NCBI GenBank assembly: GCA_022925895.1
Contig: JAKSYS010000609.1
Coordinates: 1-38,075, forward strand
Origin: Fragilaria crotonensis
Lineage: Eukaryota; Bacillariophyta; Fragilariophyceae; Fragilariales; Fragilariaceae
Length of the DNA: 38,075 bases
Direction of reading: 5' to 3'
Shown here piece after piece: positions 10,745 to 22,800 of the stretch; positions within the stretch are counted from its first letter, which is position 1; every line of letters begins with the position of its first letter. A model generated the notes under the pieces. That model worked only from the letters and a program-made list of their open reading frames with translations. It was not told where the DNA came from and did not search any database. The position numbers were made by a program, and so were the translations under genes.

Positions 10745-12247
10745 ATGGCATCAATGGCACACCAAACAGCAGCAGGCATGACTGCCTTAAAGCCCAGCTC
10801 TAGGAAACAAAGGAGAGACTTCATAAGAGGCGTGAACAGTGACCACAGATCCCAATGATCTGATTCAAAGTGACAACGAGGAGGAGGAGGAGGAAGAAGT
10901 GCCACGGAAAATGGATGCAAAACTAGGACAGAAGCATGCATACGGAAATCCACCATCCCTACCTTCAACTATTAAAGTCGGAAATCAAGTGACAGCCAAC
11001 TAACATCATCGGTTCCAGGGCTAAGCAGCATAGTGGACATGAGCATGACGGAAAATACAGAAGAGAATCAAATCAGTGTGATCAAGACTTGCATCAAAAA
11101 ACACGTGTTCTCTATTTGGAAGTTCTATCAAAAGACTATCATTCTCATTTCAGTGAAGATGAGAAAACACTTTGTGGCTTTATCATGAAGCACACAAACA
11201 TTCGAGGAACCGAAAACTGGTGGCTTGGGATGCGGAGAATAGTTGTAAAACACACACTGATCTTCGAACAATGCAATAAAAACATGCAAACGAAATTCAA
11301 AGGTGAGGAATTGAAGTGAGTGTACTTTGCCAAAGCCGAGCATACTCACACTCACTTGCATTCAACATCAAACACCTTGCATCCAGAGGGATTCACTTCC
11401 AATTTAGGAACGTATGAACACAGCCTATACAGTGGAAGCGAGGAAGAAACCAGTTACCTCCTCAAGATGAGGGATAATATCTGCTACTATGCCCAAATCA
11501 TAGACACCTATGCCCCATGCATTGTCGGCAGCAGCAAGTGGAATAACACTATCAACATGGAGAACCACTGTGCAACAACTGACAGAAAAGTATGGAGCAA
11601 GAAAATCCTGTCCATAAGTGATGAAGCATTCATTTTGCTGTGCCTGATCAACTATGGGAAGAGGTGGTTCGCGGAATTAGTTAAGACAGAGAAAATGGTA
11701 AGTTTATCCGAATGGTTTGTCACAGAACAAACAACAAGAAACTGACTTGTTTTGTTATCACTTGTTGGAAACAGCGAATTGGTACATGGACTGATGAGGA
11801 CAACAACAACCTACCCGTAAGTTACACTATGATACTAAATGAAATGAAAAAACCACATCCTAACTTCTGACCAATCTTTGCAATACCATGTTCGGCAGCC
11901 ACCACTTTACACATTCTCCAGGAACAAGGGTGCTCATGATAATGGGGGAGGCTGTGGTTGGTCACAGGTGGGAATGAGGAAATACGATGAATTATACATG
12001 GCCATCAAGAATGATAGAAAGAAATCAACCACCCCAACATTCAACCAGGAACTACTTAAAATGTTTCTGTCCAGAAGGAAAAAGGAGTCTGGCCGGGGTC
12101 AGGAAACAATTTGATGACAAGGGTAAGAAACGCCCACACAAGTGCATTGATGTATTTGACGAGGACTCTGATGAGGAGGATGATAACTACTCCAGTCATC
12201 TTGCTCCTGAACTTGTCTACAGTGAATTGAAAGTGGAGGCAGTTTAG
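10745..12247 (+). pseudogene. Third transposon gene (unnamed diatom family), intron-bearing, partly broken
   Basis: Several in-phase pieces join through GT-AG introns: 11303-11386 (84 bp), 11698-11774 (77 bp) and 11817-11898 (82 bp). The spliced product reads across a W-T-D-E-D-N segment into P-P-L-Y-T-F-S and then the block G-W-S-Q-V-G-M-R-K-Y-D-E-L followed by a basic N-D-R-K. Earlier blocks include SDEAFILLCLINYGKRW (about 11617-11667) and a YAPCIVG motif. The acidic and basic patches (E-rich at about 10880-10900, D/E-rich near 12160-12180) suggest a DNA-interacting protein. Frame is interrupted between about 10858 and 11090 and at about 12090. The pattern matches a hypothetical-protein family I associate with diatom transposons; no function is known to me. 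Confidence 0.55.
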
Positions 12248-12807
12248 AATAGATCAGACACTTAGTAATGAATAGTAGAATGGTTCATCAAAGCCACACG
12301 AATAGGCACAATTAAAACTAATCTCCAACAAAAGTTAAAATGAGCGACAATAACATCTATTATATGAACAATGTCAGCTCAGAACTACTGAGGTGATTAC
12401 TTCATACACACTACACAGCAAACTTCTTCTTTTCGAATATCTAATTCAGGAATTGAAATTCATGATCACAAATGAAGAAGTGGTATAGTTCATATATTTA
12501 GAGTCCAAGAGTTCAGGAATCCCACCCGAGTGTTAGTAAAATGAGTCAGTGAAATTCAGGAATTGAAATTTTGGAGCTCAGGAATGCAAAGTATGAGCTC
12601 CTATGCAAGAGATGAAAAAGTTCAGGAAACATAAATTTCAGAGTTCAGGAATACGAGGAAACCCGCTTCATACACATGATGTACAAGCTCTTTAGTCCTA
12701 AGTTTTTACCTATATTTTAGGTAAAAATTATGAACAAAAAATTCTCATATCAAAGATAATTGGTTTTTCATATCCAAGAGCCGACTTGGTTTTGGCACCC
12801 TTAGATG
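12248..12807. repeat. Right subterminal region and terminal inverted repeat of CACTA-like element
   Basis: TTCAGGAAT-type motifs occur at 12445, 12512, 12555, 12578 (CTCAGGAAT), 12621 and 12644. The right TIR ends GTTTTGGCACCCTTAGATG at 12807, the reverse complement of the left terminus. No coding frame was recognised. Confidence 0.7.
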
Positions 12808-12917
12808 TAGAGTCTACGGCAAACGGACATTAGGTACACCTGGAAATCATATACTAATCGTATGACTTTCGTGCTAATACCTGCACTGGAACATATGCTA
12901 GCCTCAGTTATCTATAA
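12808..12917 (-). mobile_element. Crypton-like unit, copy 1 (right end remnant)
   Basis: This ~110 bp segment (GAGTCTACGGCAAACGG through TCAGTTATCTATAA) is the right end of copy 1, cut off by the 5321-12807 insertion. It starts with the second TA of the target duplication and joins copy 2 at the common unit boundary. Confidence 0.75.
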
Positions 12918-13566
12918 GCGAGGGAGGAAATCATATACCTAAGATATGACTGTAGACAGGAAGTTATATCCTATCGGGAAATGTAGGAATGGTATGTTTA
13001 AAACAATAAATCATACAAACATGAATGGCATTATCCCAAGATACTTAGACGCAAAATAAGCGCATCATGTTGGTTAGCATGTCAGGTGTCAAATTACAAC
13101 TTCTGAACTGCCGTAGAACTAATACCAGGAAATCTAAGTGCTCTGTGTACTCGGACTACGTGGAGTGTGGAGTACTCGTACCAGGGTACCAAACTCTCGA
13201 AACATGAACACATTCTTTACATCCTTCTCAAGCGACCCTACCTGTCGATGCCATCGACTGCAACGAACAACGACGTCGTTCGGGTGGTTGGCGCCATTAC
13301 CCTTTGCACGACGATTCCCAAGAGACCAGGCACTGTACATTGATGAAAGTAGTGGCATTACTACTACCTCTATACATACTTTAATAAGGTAAGTGATTTG
13401 TGTTTTTTTTTATACTCGGAGTGCGAGTACGATAACACAGCAACACTCGGACTTCTCACGATGTTAACGTTCACAGGAAATTACGTCTACTACGTGGATG
13501 ATCGCACTACTAATTACAAGATAGCAACCTTGCCGGCGCTTCTTGCTCGCCCATTCTTGGTTGTTG

Positions 13567-15982
13567 TTATCCTTCGCTGCTATCGTTGTCGCTCATTACG
13601 TTGATTGTATCATGGGGACCACGACGACGCGCTGTTGCTGGTCGCCTGCAACATCAATCTGTTCTGCCATGGCTGCACCGTTGCGACGCTTTAAGCCAGC
13701 AGGCGCGGTCTATTAGAAAGTTTCATAGCTGGTAAGTTGCTCCTGTCGGCATCACTGCCTTTTTGAAGGATGACACTCCTGCTCAAGTATTTGGCCCATG
13801 TCGCAACAACCCAGTCGTTGTGATGCAGTCTGTTGTTCACAAAGATGTAACTTACCCTTGTTTGCAGGTATTCTGTCCCTCTTTCATACAAATTATCAAC
13901 AATTTCTGGTTCAGATTCTCAGGAATCTGACCGACACCCTCCTCCATCATTGCAAACACTGGTCTCCAGTGTAGTTTATACATTGCTGATCCTTTTGGGT
14001 AAGCGAGCAGGTATGAACTTTCGAAATGCCTTGATGCTATGTTGCTCTATAACACCATTCTCACCCTCTGCTGCAAAGCTTGGCATGCCTTGCAGCCAAA
14101 GCTTCCATCCGACATCTCTCTTGACACCGACAGGGAAGGCAAATGTGGCAGGTACATCCCAGAACCTGCCACGGTAGCTGAACAGCGTACCTCGGTTTCC
14201 TCGAACAATAACATCACGGCCATCGGCAGCAGTACGATCATGCAGTGCAGGCTCCTGTAGACGAGCTTGACCTTGTTGAATAGCATTGATCTGTTCGCAA
14301 ACATCGTCGCGAATCCCATTGCGAAAGTCATCTAGAATAGTGATAATCTGGTGTCGACTAATTTGTCCATTTTCAATCGCCCTCTCTTCCATTGCATCAA
14401 ATATGGTTTGTCTTACCAACGTAGATTGTTCGTTCACTCGTAGTAATGTTGATTGACAAAGTTCAAGTAGTGAAGTCATCAGGTTAAGTTGCATCACGTG
14501 AGGGGTACGCCAGTTGATTTAGACATGGTCTCCGTTGGCTCAGTAGTTACTTTTGCCTTCAAACGCAGTAGGAGCTCAGGATTTTGAAGCAGAGGTACTG
14601 CAGAGAAAGGGTGTCCTCCGTGTCTTCCAGATGTAGCAAGTAACCAATCAGACGCAAATACAACGGATGCCAATACTCGAACCAGAACTCCAATACTGGT
14701 TGGGTGTCGTGCAACAATGACACCGTACATAAGCTGCAACGCATCATGGATGTCAGCATCTTCAACTGGATTGTCAACCATCCAATGAGGAGGAAGTACA
14801 GAAAAAGAACTGTGGTTCGGGTCCAGTCCACATAAGCAGCAACCTAGGTAGGCATCGCCTACTTCTGCAAACTGCCAATAGACATCGAGAACTTTTCCGA
14901 GGGACCAATCGCCCCGATTTGCAATGGAGGCAATTGGCGGTGGGACTGTTGTTGCACATGACACATGTGTGGCACTGCCTTTCCTTAAGCCATGGGCAGA
15001 CATTGTTCTGATGTACGTCTGCACAATATCCCAGGACGCTTTCATTATGACTTGAAGCTGCTCACAGTAGCGATGAGCAGCGCTGCCGACACGAGTACCG
15101 TGACGAATGAAAACACGTTCAGAGTTATCTCGGAAGGTGTTCTGGTTCAACGATAACCAGACACCCAAACTGACGCCGGGACATAGAACCGGGTCCAAAG
15201 GGTTACAATAGACAGCTTTGCTGTGTGTCCTCTCACCTTCTTTGTCTGACTTCGTTGAATCATGACGAATCACAAAATGGTCTTTGGAAATCCCGATGTT
15301 ATGCAATGCCAGTGGGTCAATTGATATGGACCGGGCCATAAGGTTCCACTGTAGAATTGTCAAACCCAAACAAATATGTTGCCTCTCAATTGCCCATGTA
15401 AGTATCATGCGAAAGAGCGAAAAGCTGATTGGATCGGCACTCTTCTCATCCATATTGCCATTACTGCGAGCGTCTGCAGTTTCTTTCCTGAATGACTGGA
15501 GAAAACTGTGCATCTCAGAATAGTATGATGATGACAGTACCTGTTTAACTGTTCTTGCACCGAACAGAATAGCATCATGTATCTTACGCATGTGTTCATG
15601 CGAGTATATTTTTGCAGCTTCACCTTCCTTTGGAACCTTTGATTTTGTCGCTGCCATGTATGCTATGACCATGTCCACACGTAGTCCCTCATACACAATG
15701 TCACGGTCACATGTGTGGTAGAACTTCATTGGGTCAGCCTTCTCTTCTGCAGACAAAACACAGTACCCACTTCAAAGTAGTCTGGATACTCAACCATCCA
15801 CCACACTATCAATTTTTTCATACAAAGCGATGCCTCGTCGCGTCTCAGCAGAACTTTCTTTGTTCTTCGTCACATTCACAGCAGATACATGCTCAGCTCG
15901 AACCTCTACCTCTGCACCAATTGTAACAGCTGAGTCATCGGTGACACATTCTTCCTCCTCCTCTGTTGTTGGACCGTGGCAT
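13567..15982 (-). CDS. Crypton-type tyrosine recombinase, copy 2 (best-preserved catalytic region)
   Basis: The main open frame, 15756 to 14494 (420 aa), holds the tyrosine recombinase domain. Counting from its first Met, Arg I is likely R142 (W-N-L-M-A-R), a lysine follows near 169-172, H-G-L-R is at 255-258, W284 is in R-G-D-W, and the nucleophile is Y293 (L-D-V-Y-W). Upstream, an N-terminal exon probably starts at 15982. A 48 bp GT-AG interval (about 15749-15796) would join it in phase to E-E-K-A-D-P, but this is inference. Downstream, a C-terminal region (13976-14497, other frame) resembles GCR1_C-like domains of Cryptons (W-K-L-W-L-Q-G-M). A run of four Gs at 14502-14505 puts the two parts out of frame, and more breaks follow below 13976. 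Known role of the family: cut-and-rejoin of a circular DNA element at short cores. It is the most intact recombinase domain of the four. Confidence 0.75.
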
Positions 15983-16136
15983 GATGATAATGGTTGGGAA
16001 AATGTCATGACGTGCCAACAAATTAAGTTGGTACCAGGTACGCATCCAAGCAGCACGCCCACCAGATTTTGATATTTGACAAAACGTATCTGCATGTACT
16101 AATGGAGCAACCTTAAGTGCGGGAAATTCAAAAGTC

Positions 16137-16145
16137 TATATAAAT
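16137..16145. promoter_or_regulatory. TATA-like sequence upstream of the recombinase gene
   Basis: TATATAAAT lies about 155 bp upstream of the presumed minus-strand start at 15982 and is conserved in all copies. It could equally serve plus-strand transcription; no initiator was identified. Confidence 0.25.
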
Positions 16146-16389
16146 CAAACAAATTAACGATTTTTAACCGCCAACACTCCTTGAAGCACGGACCTGTTTT
16201 TGACTAGGTCCAGTTCAAAAGTCATACATTAAAGCATATGATTTTTGGCATGTACCAATGCTCTACACGTCGTATATACTAGAGTCTACGGCAAACGGAC
16301 ATTAGGTACACCTGGAAATCATATACTAATCGTATGACTTTCGTGCTAATACCTGCACTGGAACATATGCTAGCCTCAGTTATCTATAA

Positions 16390-19300
16390 GCGAGGGAAGA
16401 AATCATATACCTAAGATATGACTGTAGACAGGAAGTTATATCCTATCGGGAAATGTAGGAATGGTATGTTTAAAACAATAAATCATACAAACATGAATGG
16501 CATTATCCCAAGATACTTAGACGCAAAATAAGCGCATCATGTTGGTTAGCATGTCAGGTGTCAAATTACAACTTCTGAACTGCCGTAGAACTAATACCAG
16601 GAAATCTAAGTGCTCTGTGTACTCGGACTACGTGGAGTGTGGAGTACTCGTACCAGGGTACCAAACTCTCGAAACATGAACACATTCTTTACATCCTTCT
16701 CAAACGACCCTTCCTGTCGATGCCATCGACTGCAACGAACGACGACGTCGTTCGGAGTGGTTGGCGCCATTACCCTTTGCACGATGATTCCCAAGAGACC
16801 AGGCACTGTACATTGATGAAAGTAGTGGCATTACTACTACCTCTATACATACTTTAATAAGGTAAGTGATTTGTGTTTTTTTATACTCGGAGTGCGAGTA
16901 CGATAACACAGCAACACTCGGACTTCTCACGATGTTAACGTTCACAGGAAATTACGTCTACTACGTGGATGATCGCACTACTAATTACAAGATAGCAACC
17001 TTGCCGGCGCTTCTTGCTCGCCCATTCTTGGTTGTTGTTATCCTTCGCTGCTATCGTTGTCGCTCATTACGTTGATTGTATCATGGGGACCACGACGACG
17101 ACGCTGTTGCTGGTCGCCTGCAACATCAATCTGTTCTGCCATGGCTGCACCGTTGCGGCGCTTTAAGCCAGCAGGGCGCGGTCTATTAGAAAGTTTCATA
17201 GCTGGTAAGTTGCTCCTGTCGGCATCACTGCCTTTTTGAAGGATGACACTCCTGCTCAAGTATTTGGCCCATGTCGCAACAACCCAGTCGTTGTGATGCA
17301 GTCTGTTGTTCACAAAGATGTAACTTACCCTTGTTTGCAGGTATTCTGTCCCTCTTTCATACAAATTATCAACAATTTCTGGTTTCAGATTCTCAGGAAT
17401 CTGACCGACACCCTCCTCCATCATTGCAAACACTGGTCTCCAGTGTAGTTTATACACATTGCTGATCCTTTTGGGTAAGCGAGCAGGTATGAACTTTCGA
17501 AATGCCTTGATGCTATGTTGCTCTATAACACCATTCTCACCCTCTGCTGCAAAGCTTGGCATGCCTTGCAGCCAAAGCTTCCATCCGACATCTCTCTTGA
17601 CACCGACAGGGAAGGCAAATGTGGCAGGTACATCCCAGAACCTGCCACGGTAGCTGAACAGCGTACCTCGGTTTCCTCGAACAATAACATCACGGCCATC
17701 GGCAGCAGTACGATCATGCAGTGCAGGCTCCTGTAGACGAGCTTGACCTTGTTGAATAGCATTGATCTGTTCGCGAACATCGTCGCGAATCCCATTGCGA
17801 AAGTCATCTAGAATAGTGATAATCTGGTGTCGACTAATTTGTCCATTTTCAATCGCCCTCTCTTCCATTGCATCAAATATGGTTTGTCTTACCAACGTAG
17901 ATTGTTCGTTCACTCGTAGTAATGTTGATTGACAAAGTTCAAGTAGTGAAGTCATCAGGTTAAGTTGCATCACGTGAGGGGGGTACGCCAGTTGATTTAG
18001 ACATGGTCTCCGTTGGCTCAGTAGTTACTTTTGCCTTCAAACGCAGTAGGAGCTCAGGATTTTGAAGCAGAGGTACTGCAGAGAAAGGGTGTCCTCCGTG
18101 TCTTCCAGATGTAGCAAGTAACCAATCAGACGCAAATACAACGGATGCCAATACTCGAACCAGAACTCCAATACTGGTTGGGTGTCGTGCAACAATGACA
18201 CCGTACATAAGCTGCAACGCATCATGGATGTCAGCATCTTCAACTGGATTGTCAACCATCCAATGAGGAGGAAGTACAGAAAAAGAACTGTGGTTCGGGT
18301 CCAGTCCACATAAGCAGCGACCTAGGTAGGCATCGCCTACTTCTGCAAACTGCCAATAGACATCGAGAACTTTTCCGAGGGGACCAATCGCCCCGATTTG
18401 CAATGGAGGCAATTGGCGGTGGGACTGTTGTTGCACATGACACATGTGTGGCACTGCCTTTCCTTAAGCCATGGGCAGACATTGTTCTGATGTACGTCTG
18501 CACAATATCCCAGGACGCTTTCATTATGACTTGAAGCTGCTCACAGTAGCGATGAGCAGCGCTGCCGACACGAGTACCGTGACGAATGAAAACACGTTCA
18601 GAGTTATCTCGGAAGGTGTTCTGGTTCAACGATAACCAGACACCCAAACTGACGCCGGGACATAGAACCGGGTCCAAAGGGTTACAATAGACAGCTTTGC
18701 TGTGTGTCCTCTCACCTTCTTTGTCTGACTTCGTTGAATCATGACGAATCACAAAATGGTCTTCGGAAATCCCGATGTTATGCAATGCCAGTGGGTCAAT
18801 TGATATGGACCGGGCCATAAGGTTCCACTGTAGAATTGTCCAAACCCAAACAAATATGTTGCCTCTCTCAATTGCCCATGTAAGTATCATGCGAAAGAGC
18901 GAAAAGCTGATTGGATCGGCACTCTTCTCATCCATATTGCCATTACTGCGAGCGTCTGCAGTTTCTTTCCTGAATGACTGGAGAAAACTGTGCATCTCAG
19001 AATAGTATGATGATGACAGTACCTGTTTAACTGTTCTTGCACCGAACAGAATAGCATCATGTATCTTACGCATGTGTTCATGCGAGTATATTTTTGCAGC
19101 TTCACCTTCCTTTGGAACCTTTGATTTTGTCGCTGCCATGTATGCTATGACCATGTCCACACGTAGTCCCTCATACACAATGTCACGGTCACATGTGTGG
19201 TAGAACTTCATTGGGTCAGCCTTCTCTTCTGCAGACAAAACACAGTACCCACTTCAAAGTAGTCTGGATACTCAACCATCCACCACACTATCAATTTTTC

Positions 19301-19860
19301 ATACGAAGACGATGCCCCGTCGCGTCTCAGCAGAACTTTCTTTGTTCTTCGTCACATTCACAGCAGATACATGCTCAGCTCGAACCTCTACCTCTGCACC
19401 AATTGTAACAGCTGAGTCATCGGTGACACGGATTCTTCCTCCTCCTCTGTTGTTGGACCGTGGCATGATGATAATGGTTGGGAAAATGTCATGACGTGCC
19501 AACAAATTAAGTTGGTACCAGTACATCAAGCAGCACGCCCACCAGATTTTGATATTTGACAAATATCTGCATGTACTAATGGAGCAACCTTAAGTGCGGG
19601 AAATTCAAAAGTCTATATAAATCAAACAAATTAACGATTTTTAACCGCCAACACTCCTTGAAGCACGGACCTGTTTTTGACTAGGTCCAGTTCAAAATCA
19701 TACATTAAAGCATATGATTTTGGCATGTACCAATGCTCTACACGTCGTATATACTAGAGTCTACGGCAAACGGACATTAGGTACACCAAATCATATACTA
19801 ATCGTATGACTTTCGTGCTAATACCTGCACTGGAACATATGCTAGCCTCAGTTATCTATA
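16390..19860 (-). mobile_element. Crypton-like unit, copy 3
   Basis: A complete 3,471 bp unit, nearly identical to copy 2 and directly joined to copies 2 and 4. Together copies 2 and 3 define the unit length and the junction sequence. A few small deletions cluster near its right end (about 19511-19865). Confidence 0.8.
17038..19466 (-). pseudogene. Crypton tyrosine recombinase, copy 3, two frameshifts, intact C-terminal domain
   Basis: Three long minus frames overlap: 18252-19238 (328 aa, N-terminal exon joint through H-x-x-R and W), 17960-18454 (164 aa, containing the Tyr nucleophile context L-D-V-Y-W), and 17038-17973 (311 aa, the whole C-terminal region to the natural stop at 17038). The breaks are a G insertion in the run around 18377-18381, just before the nucleophile, and a six-G run at 17978-17983. 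The N-terminal exon (start at 19466) reads M-P-R-S-N-N-R-G-G-G with an acidic continuation. The C-terminal frame shows a coiled-coil-like start (about residues 1-75), then G-R-F-W-D-V-P, W-K-L-W-L-Q-G-M and a basic tail with R-R-R-R. This is the only copy with an uninterrupted C-terminal domain. Confidence 0.75.
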
Positions 19861-22800
19861 GCGAGGAGGAAATCATATACCTAAGATATGACTGTAGACA
19901 GGAAGTTATATCCTATCGGGAAATGTAGGAATGGTATGTTTAAAACAATAAATCATACAAACATGAATGGCATTATCCCAAGATACTTAGACGCAAAATA
20001 AGCGCATCATGTTGGTTAGCATGTCAGGTGTCAAATTACAACTTCTGAACTGCCGTAGAACTAATACCAGGAAATCTAAGTGCTCTGTGTACTCGGACTA
20101 CGTGGAGTGTGGAGTACTCGTACCAGGGTACCAAACTCTCGAAACATGAACACATTCTTTACATCCTTCTCAAACGACCCTACCTGTCGATGCCATCGAC
20201 TGCAACGAACGACGACGTCGTTCGGAGTGGTTGGCGCCATTACCCTTTGCACGACGATTCCCAAGAGACCAGGCACTGTACATTGATGAAAGTAGTGGCA
20301 TTACTACTACCTCTATACATACTTTAATAAGGTAAGTGATTTGTGTTTTTTTATACCGGAGTGCGATAACACAGCAACACTCGGACTTCTCGATGTTAAC
20401 GTTCACAGGAAATTACGTCTACTACGTGGATGATCGCACTACTAATTACAAGATAGCAACCTTGCGGCGCTTCTTGCTCGCCCATTCTTGGTTGTTGTTA
20501 TCCTTCGCTGCTATCGTTGTCGCTCATTACGTTGATTGTATCATGGGGACCACGACGACGACGCTGTTGCTGGTCGCCTGCAACATCAATCTGTTCTGCC
20601 ATGGCTGCACCGTTGCGGCTTTAAGCCAGGGCGCGGTCTATTAGAAAGTTTCATAGCTGGTAAGTTGCTCCTGTCGGCATCACTGCCTTTTTGAAGGATG
20701 ACACTCCTGCTCAAGTATTTGGCCCATGTCGCAACAACCCAGTCGTTGTGATGCAGTCTGTTGTTCACAAAGATGTAACTTACCCTTGTTTGCAGGTATT
20801 CTGTCCCTCTTTCATACAAATTATCAACAATTTCTGGTTTCAGATTCTCAGGAATCTGACCGACACCCTCCTCCATCATTGCAAACACTGGTCTCCAGTG
20901 TAGTTTATACATTGCTGATCCTTTTGGGTAGCGAGCAGGTATGAACTTTGAAATGCCTTGATGCTATGTTGCTCTATAACACCATTCTCACCCTCTGCTG
21001 CAAAGCTTGGCATGCCTTGCAGCCAAAGCTCCATCCGACATCTCTTGACACCGACAGGAAGGCAAATGTAGGTACATCCCAGAACCTGCCACGGTGGCTG
21101 AACAGCGTACCTCGGTTTCCTCGAACAATAACATCACGGCCATCGGCAGCAGTGCGATCATGCAGTGCAGGCTCCTGTAGGCGAGCTTGACCTTGTTGAA
21201 TAGCATTGATCTGTTCGCAAACATCGTCGCGAATCCCATTGCGAAAGTCATCTAGAATAGTGATAATCTGGTGTCGACTAATTTGTCCATTTTCAATCGC
21301 CCTCTCTTCCATTGCATCAAATATGGTTTGTCTTACCAACGTAGATTGTTCGTTCACTCGTAGTAATGTTGATTGACAAAGTTCAAGTAGTGAAGTCATC
21401 AGGTTAAGTTGCATCACGTGAGGGGGTACGCCAGTTGATTTAGACATGGTCTCCGTTGGCTCAGTAGTTACTTTTGCCTTCAAGCGCGGTAGGGCTCAGG
21501 ATTTTGAAGCAGAGGTACTGCAGAGAAGGGTGTCCTCCGTGTCTTCCAGATGTAGCAAGTAACCAATCAGACGCAAATACAACGGATGCCAATACTCGAA
21601 CCAGAACTCCAATACTGGTTGGGTGTCGTGCAACAATGACACCGTACATAAGCTGCAACGCATCATGGATGTCAGCATCTTCAACTGGATTGTCAACCAT
21701 CCAATGAGGAGGAAGTACAGAAAAAGAACTGTGGTTGGTCCAGTCCACATAAGCAGCAACCTAGGTAGGCATCGCCTACTTCTGCAAACTGCCAATAGAC
21801 ATCGAGAACTTTTCCGGGACCAATCGCCCCGATTTGCAATGGAGGCAATTGGCGGTGGGACTGTTGTTGCACATGACACATGTGTGGCACTGCCTTTCCT
21901 TAAGCCATGGGCAGACATTGTTCTGATGTACGTCTGCACAATATCCCAGGACGCTTTCATTATGACTTGAAGCTGCTCACAGTAGCGATGAGCAGCGCTG
22001 CCGACACTGATACCGTGACGAATGAAAACACGTTCAGATTATCTCGGAAGGTGTTCTGGTTCAACGATAACCAGACACCCAAACTGGCGCTGGGACATAG
22101 AACCGGGTCCAAAGGGTTACAATAGACAGCTTTGCTGTGTGTCCTCTCACCTTCTTTGTCTGACCGTTGAATCATGACGAATCACAAAATGGTCTTTGGA
22201 AATCGATGTTATGCAATGCCAGTGGGTCAATTGATATGGACCGGGCCATAAGGTTCCACTGTAGAATTGTCCAAACCCAAACAAATATGTTGCCTCTCAA
22301 TTGCCCATGTAAGTATCATGCGAAAGAGCGAAAGCTGATTGGATCAGCACTCTTCTCATCCATATTGCCATTACTGCAGCGTCTGCAGTTTCTTTCCTGA
22401 ATGACTGGAAAACTGTGCATCTCAGAATAGTATGATGATGACAGTACCTGTTTAACTGTTCTTGCACCGAACAGAATAGCATCATGTATCTTACGCATGT
22501 GTTCATGCAGTATATTTTGCAGCTTCACCTTCCTTTGGAACCTTTGATTTTGTCGCTGCCATGTATGCTATGACCATGTCCACACGTAGTCCCTCATACA
22601 CAATGTCACGGTCACATGTGTGGTAGAACTTCATTGGGTCAGCCTTCTCTTCTGCAGACAAAACACAGTACCCACTTCAAAGTAGTCTGGATACTCAACC
22701 ATCCACCACACTATCAATTTTTTCATACAAAGACGATGCCCTCGTCGCGTCTCAGCAGAACTTTCTTTGTTCTTCGTCACATTCACAGCAGATACATGCT

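Larger units (their letters stand above)
5321..12807. mobile_element. 7.49 kb CACTA-like TIR element nested in Crypton copy 1
   Basis: The ends are inverted repeats starting CATCTAAGGGTGCCAAAAC (19 bp perfect, then four more matches after one mismatch). They are flanked by a duplicated TA, and the empty site can be read from the three intact Crypton copies. The element holds short repeated motifs near both ends, a tandem-repeat region, a GNAT/Ulp1-type pseudogene, a truncated transposase on the other strand, and a third intron-bearing gene. A 2 bp duplication plus subterminal repeats and a Plavaka-type transposase fits the CACTA/EnSpm group; the termini are CATCT rather than the textbook CACTA. 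It appears internally deleted and therefore non-autonomous. Confidence 0.85.
12918..16389 (-). mobile_element. Crypton-like unit, copy 2
   Basis: A complete 3,472 bp unit running from GCGAGGGAGG to the same block of copy 3. It has a non-coding left ~650 bp, the recombinase gene on minus, a ~400 bp promoter-side region with a TATATAAAT sequence and GGACCT/AGGTCC inverted repeat, and the ~110 bp right end. It is directly contiguous with copies 1 and 3, with no spacer. Confidence 0.8.
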
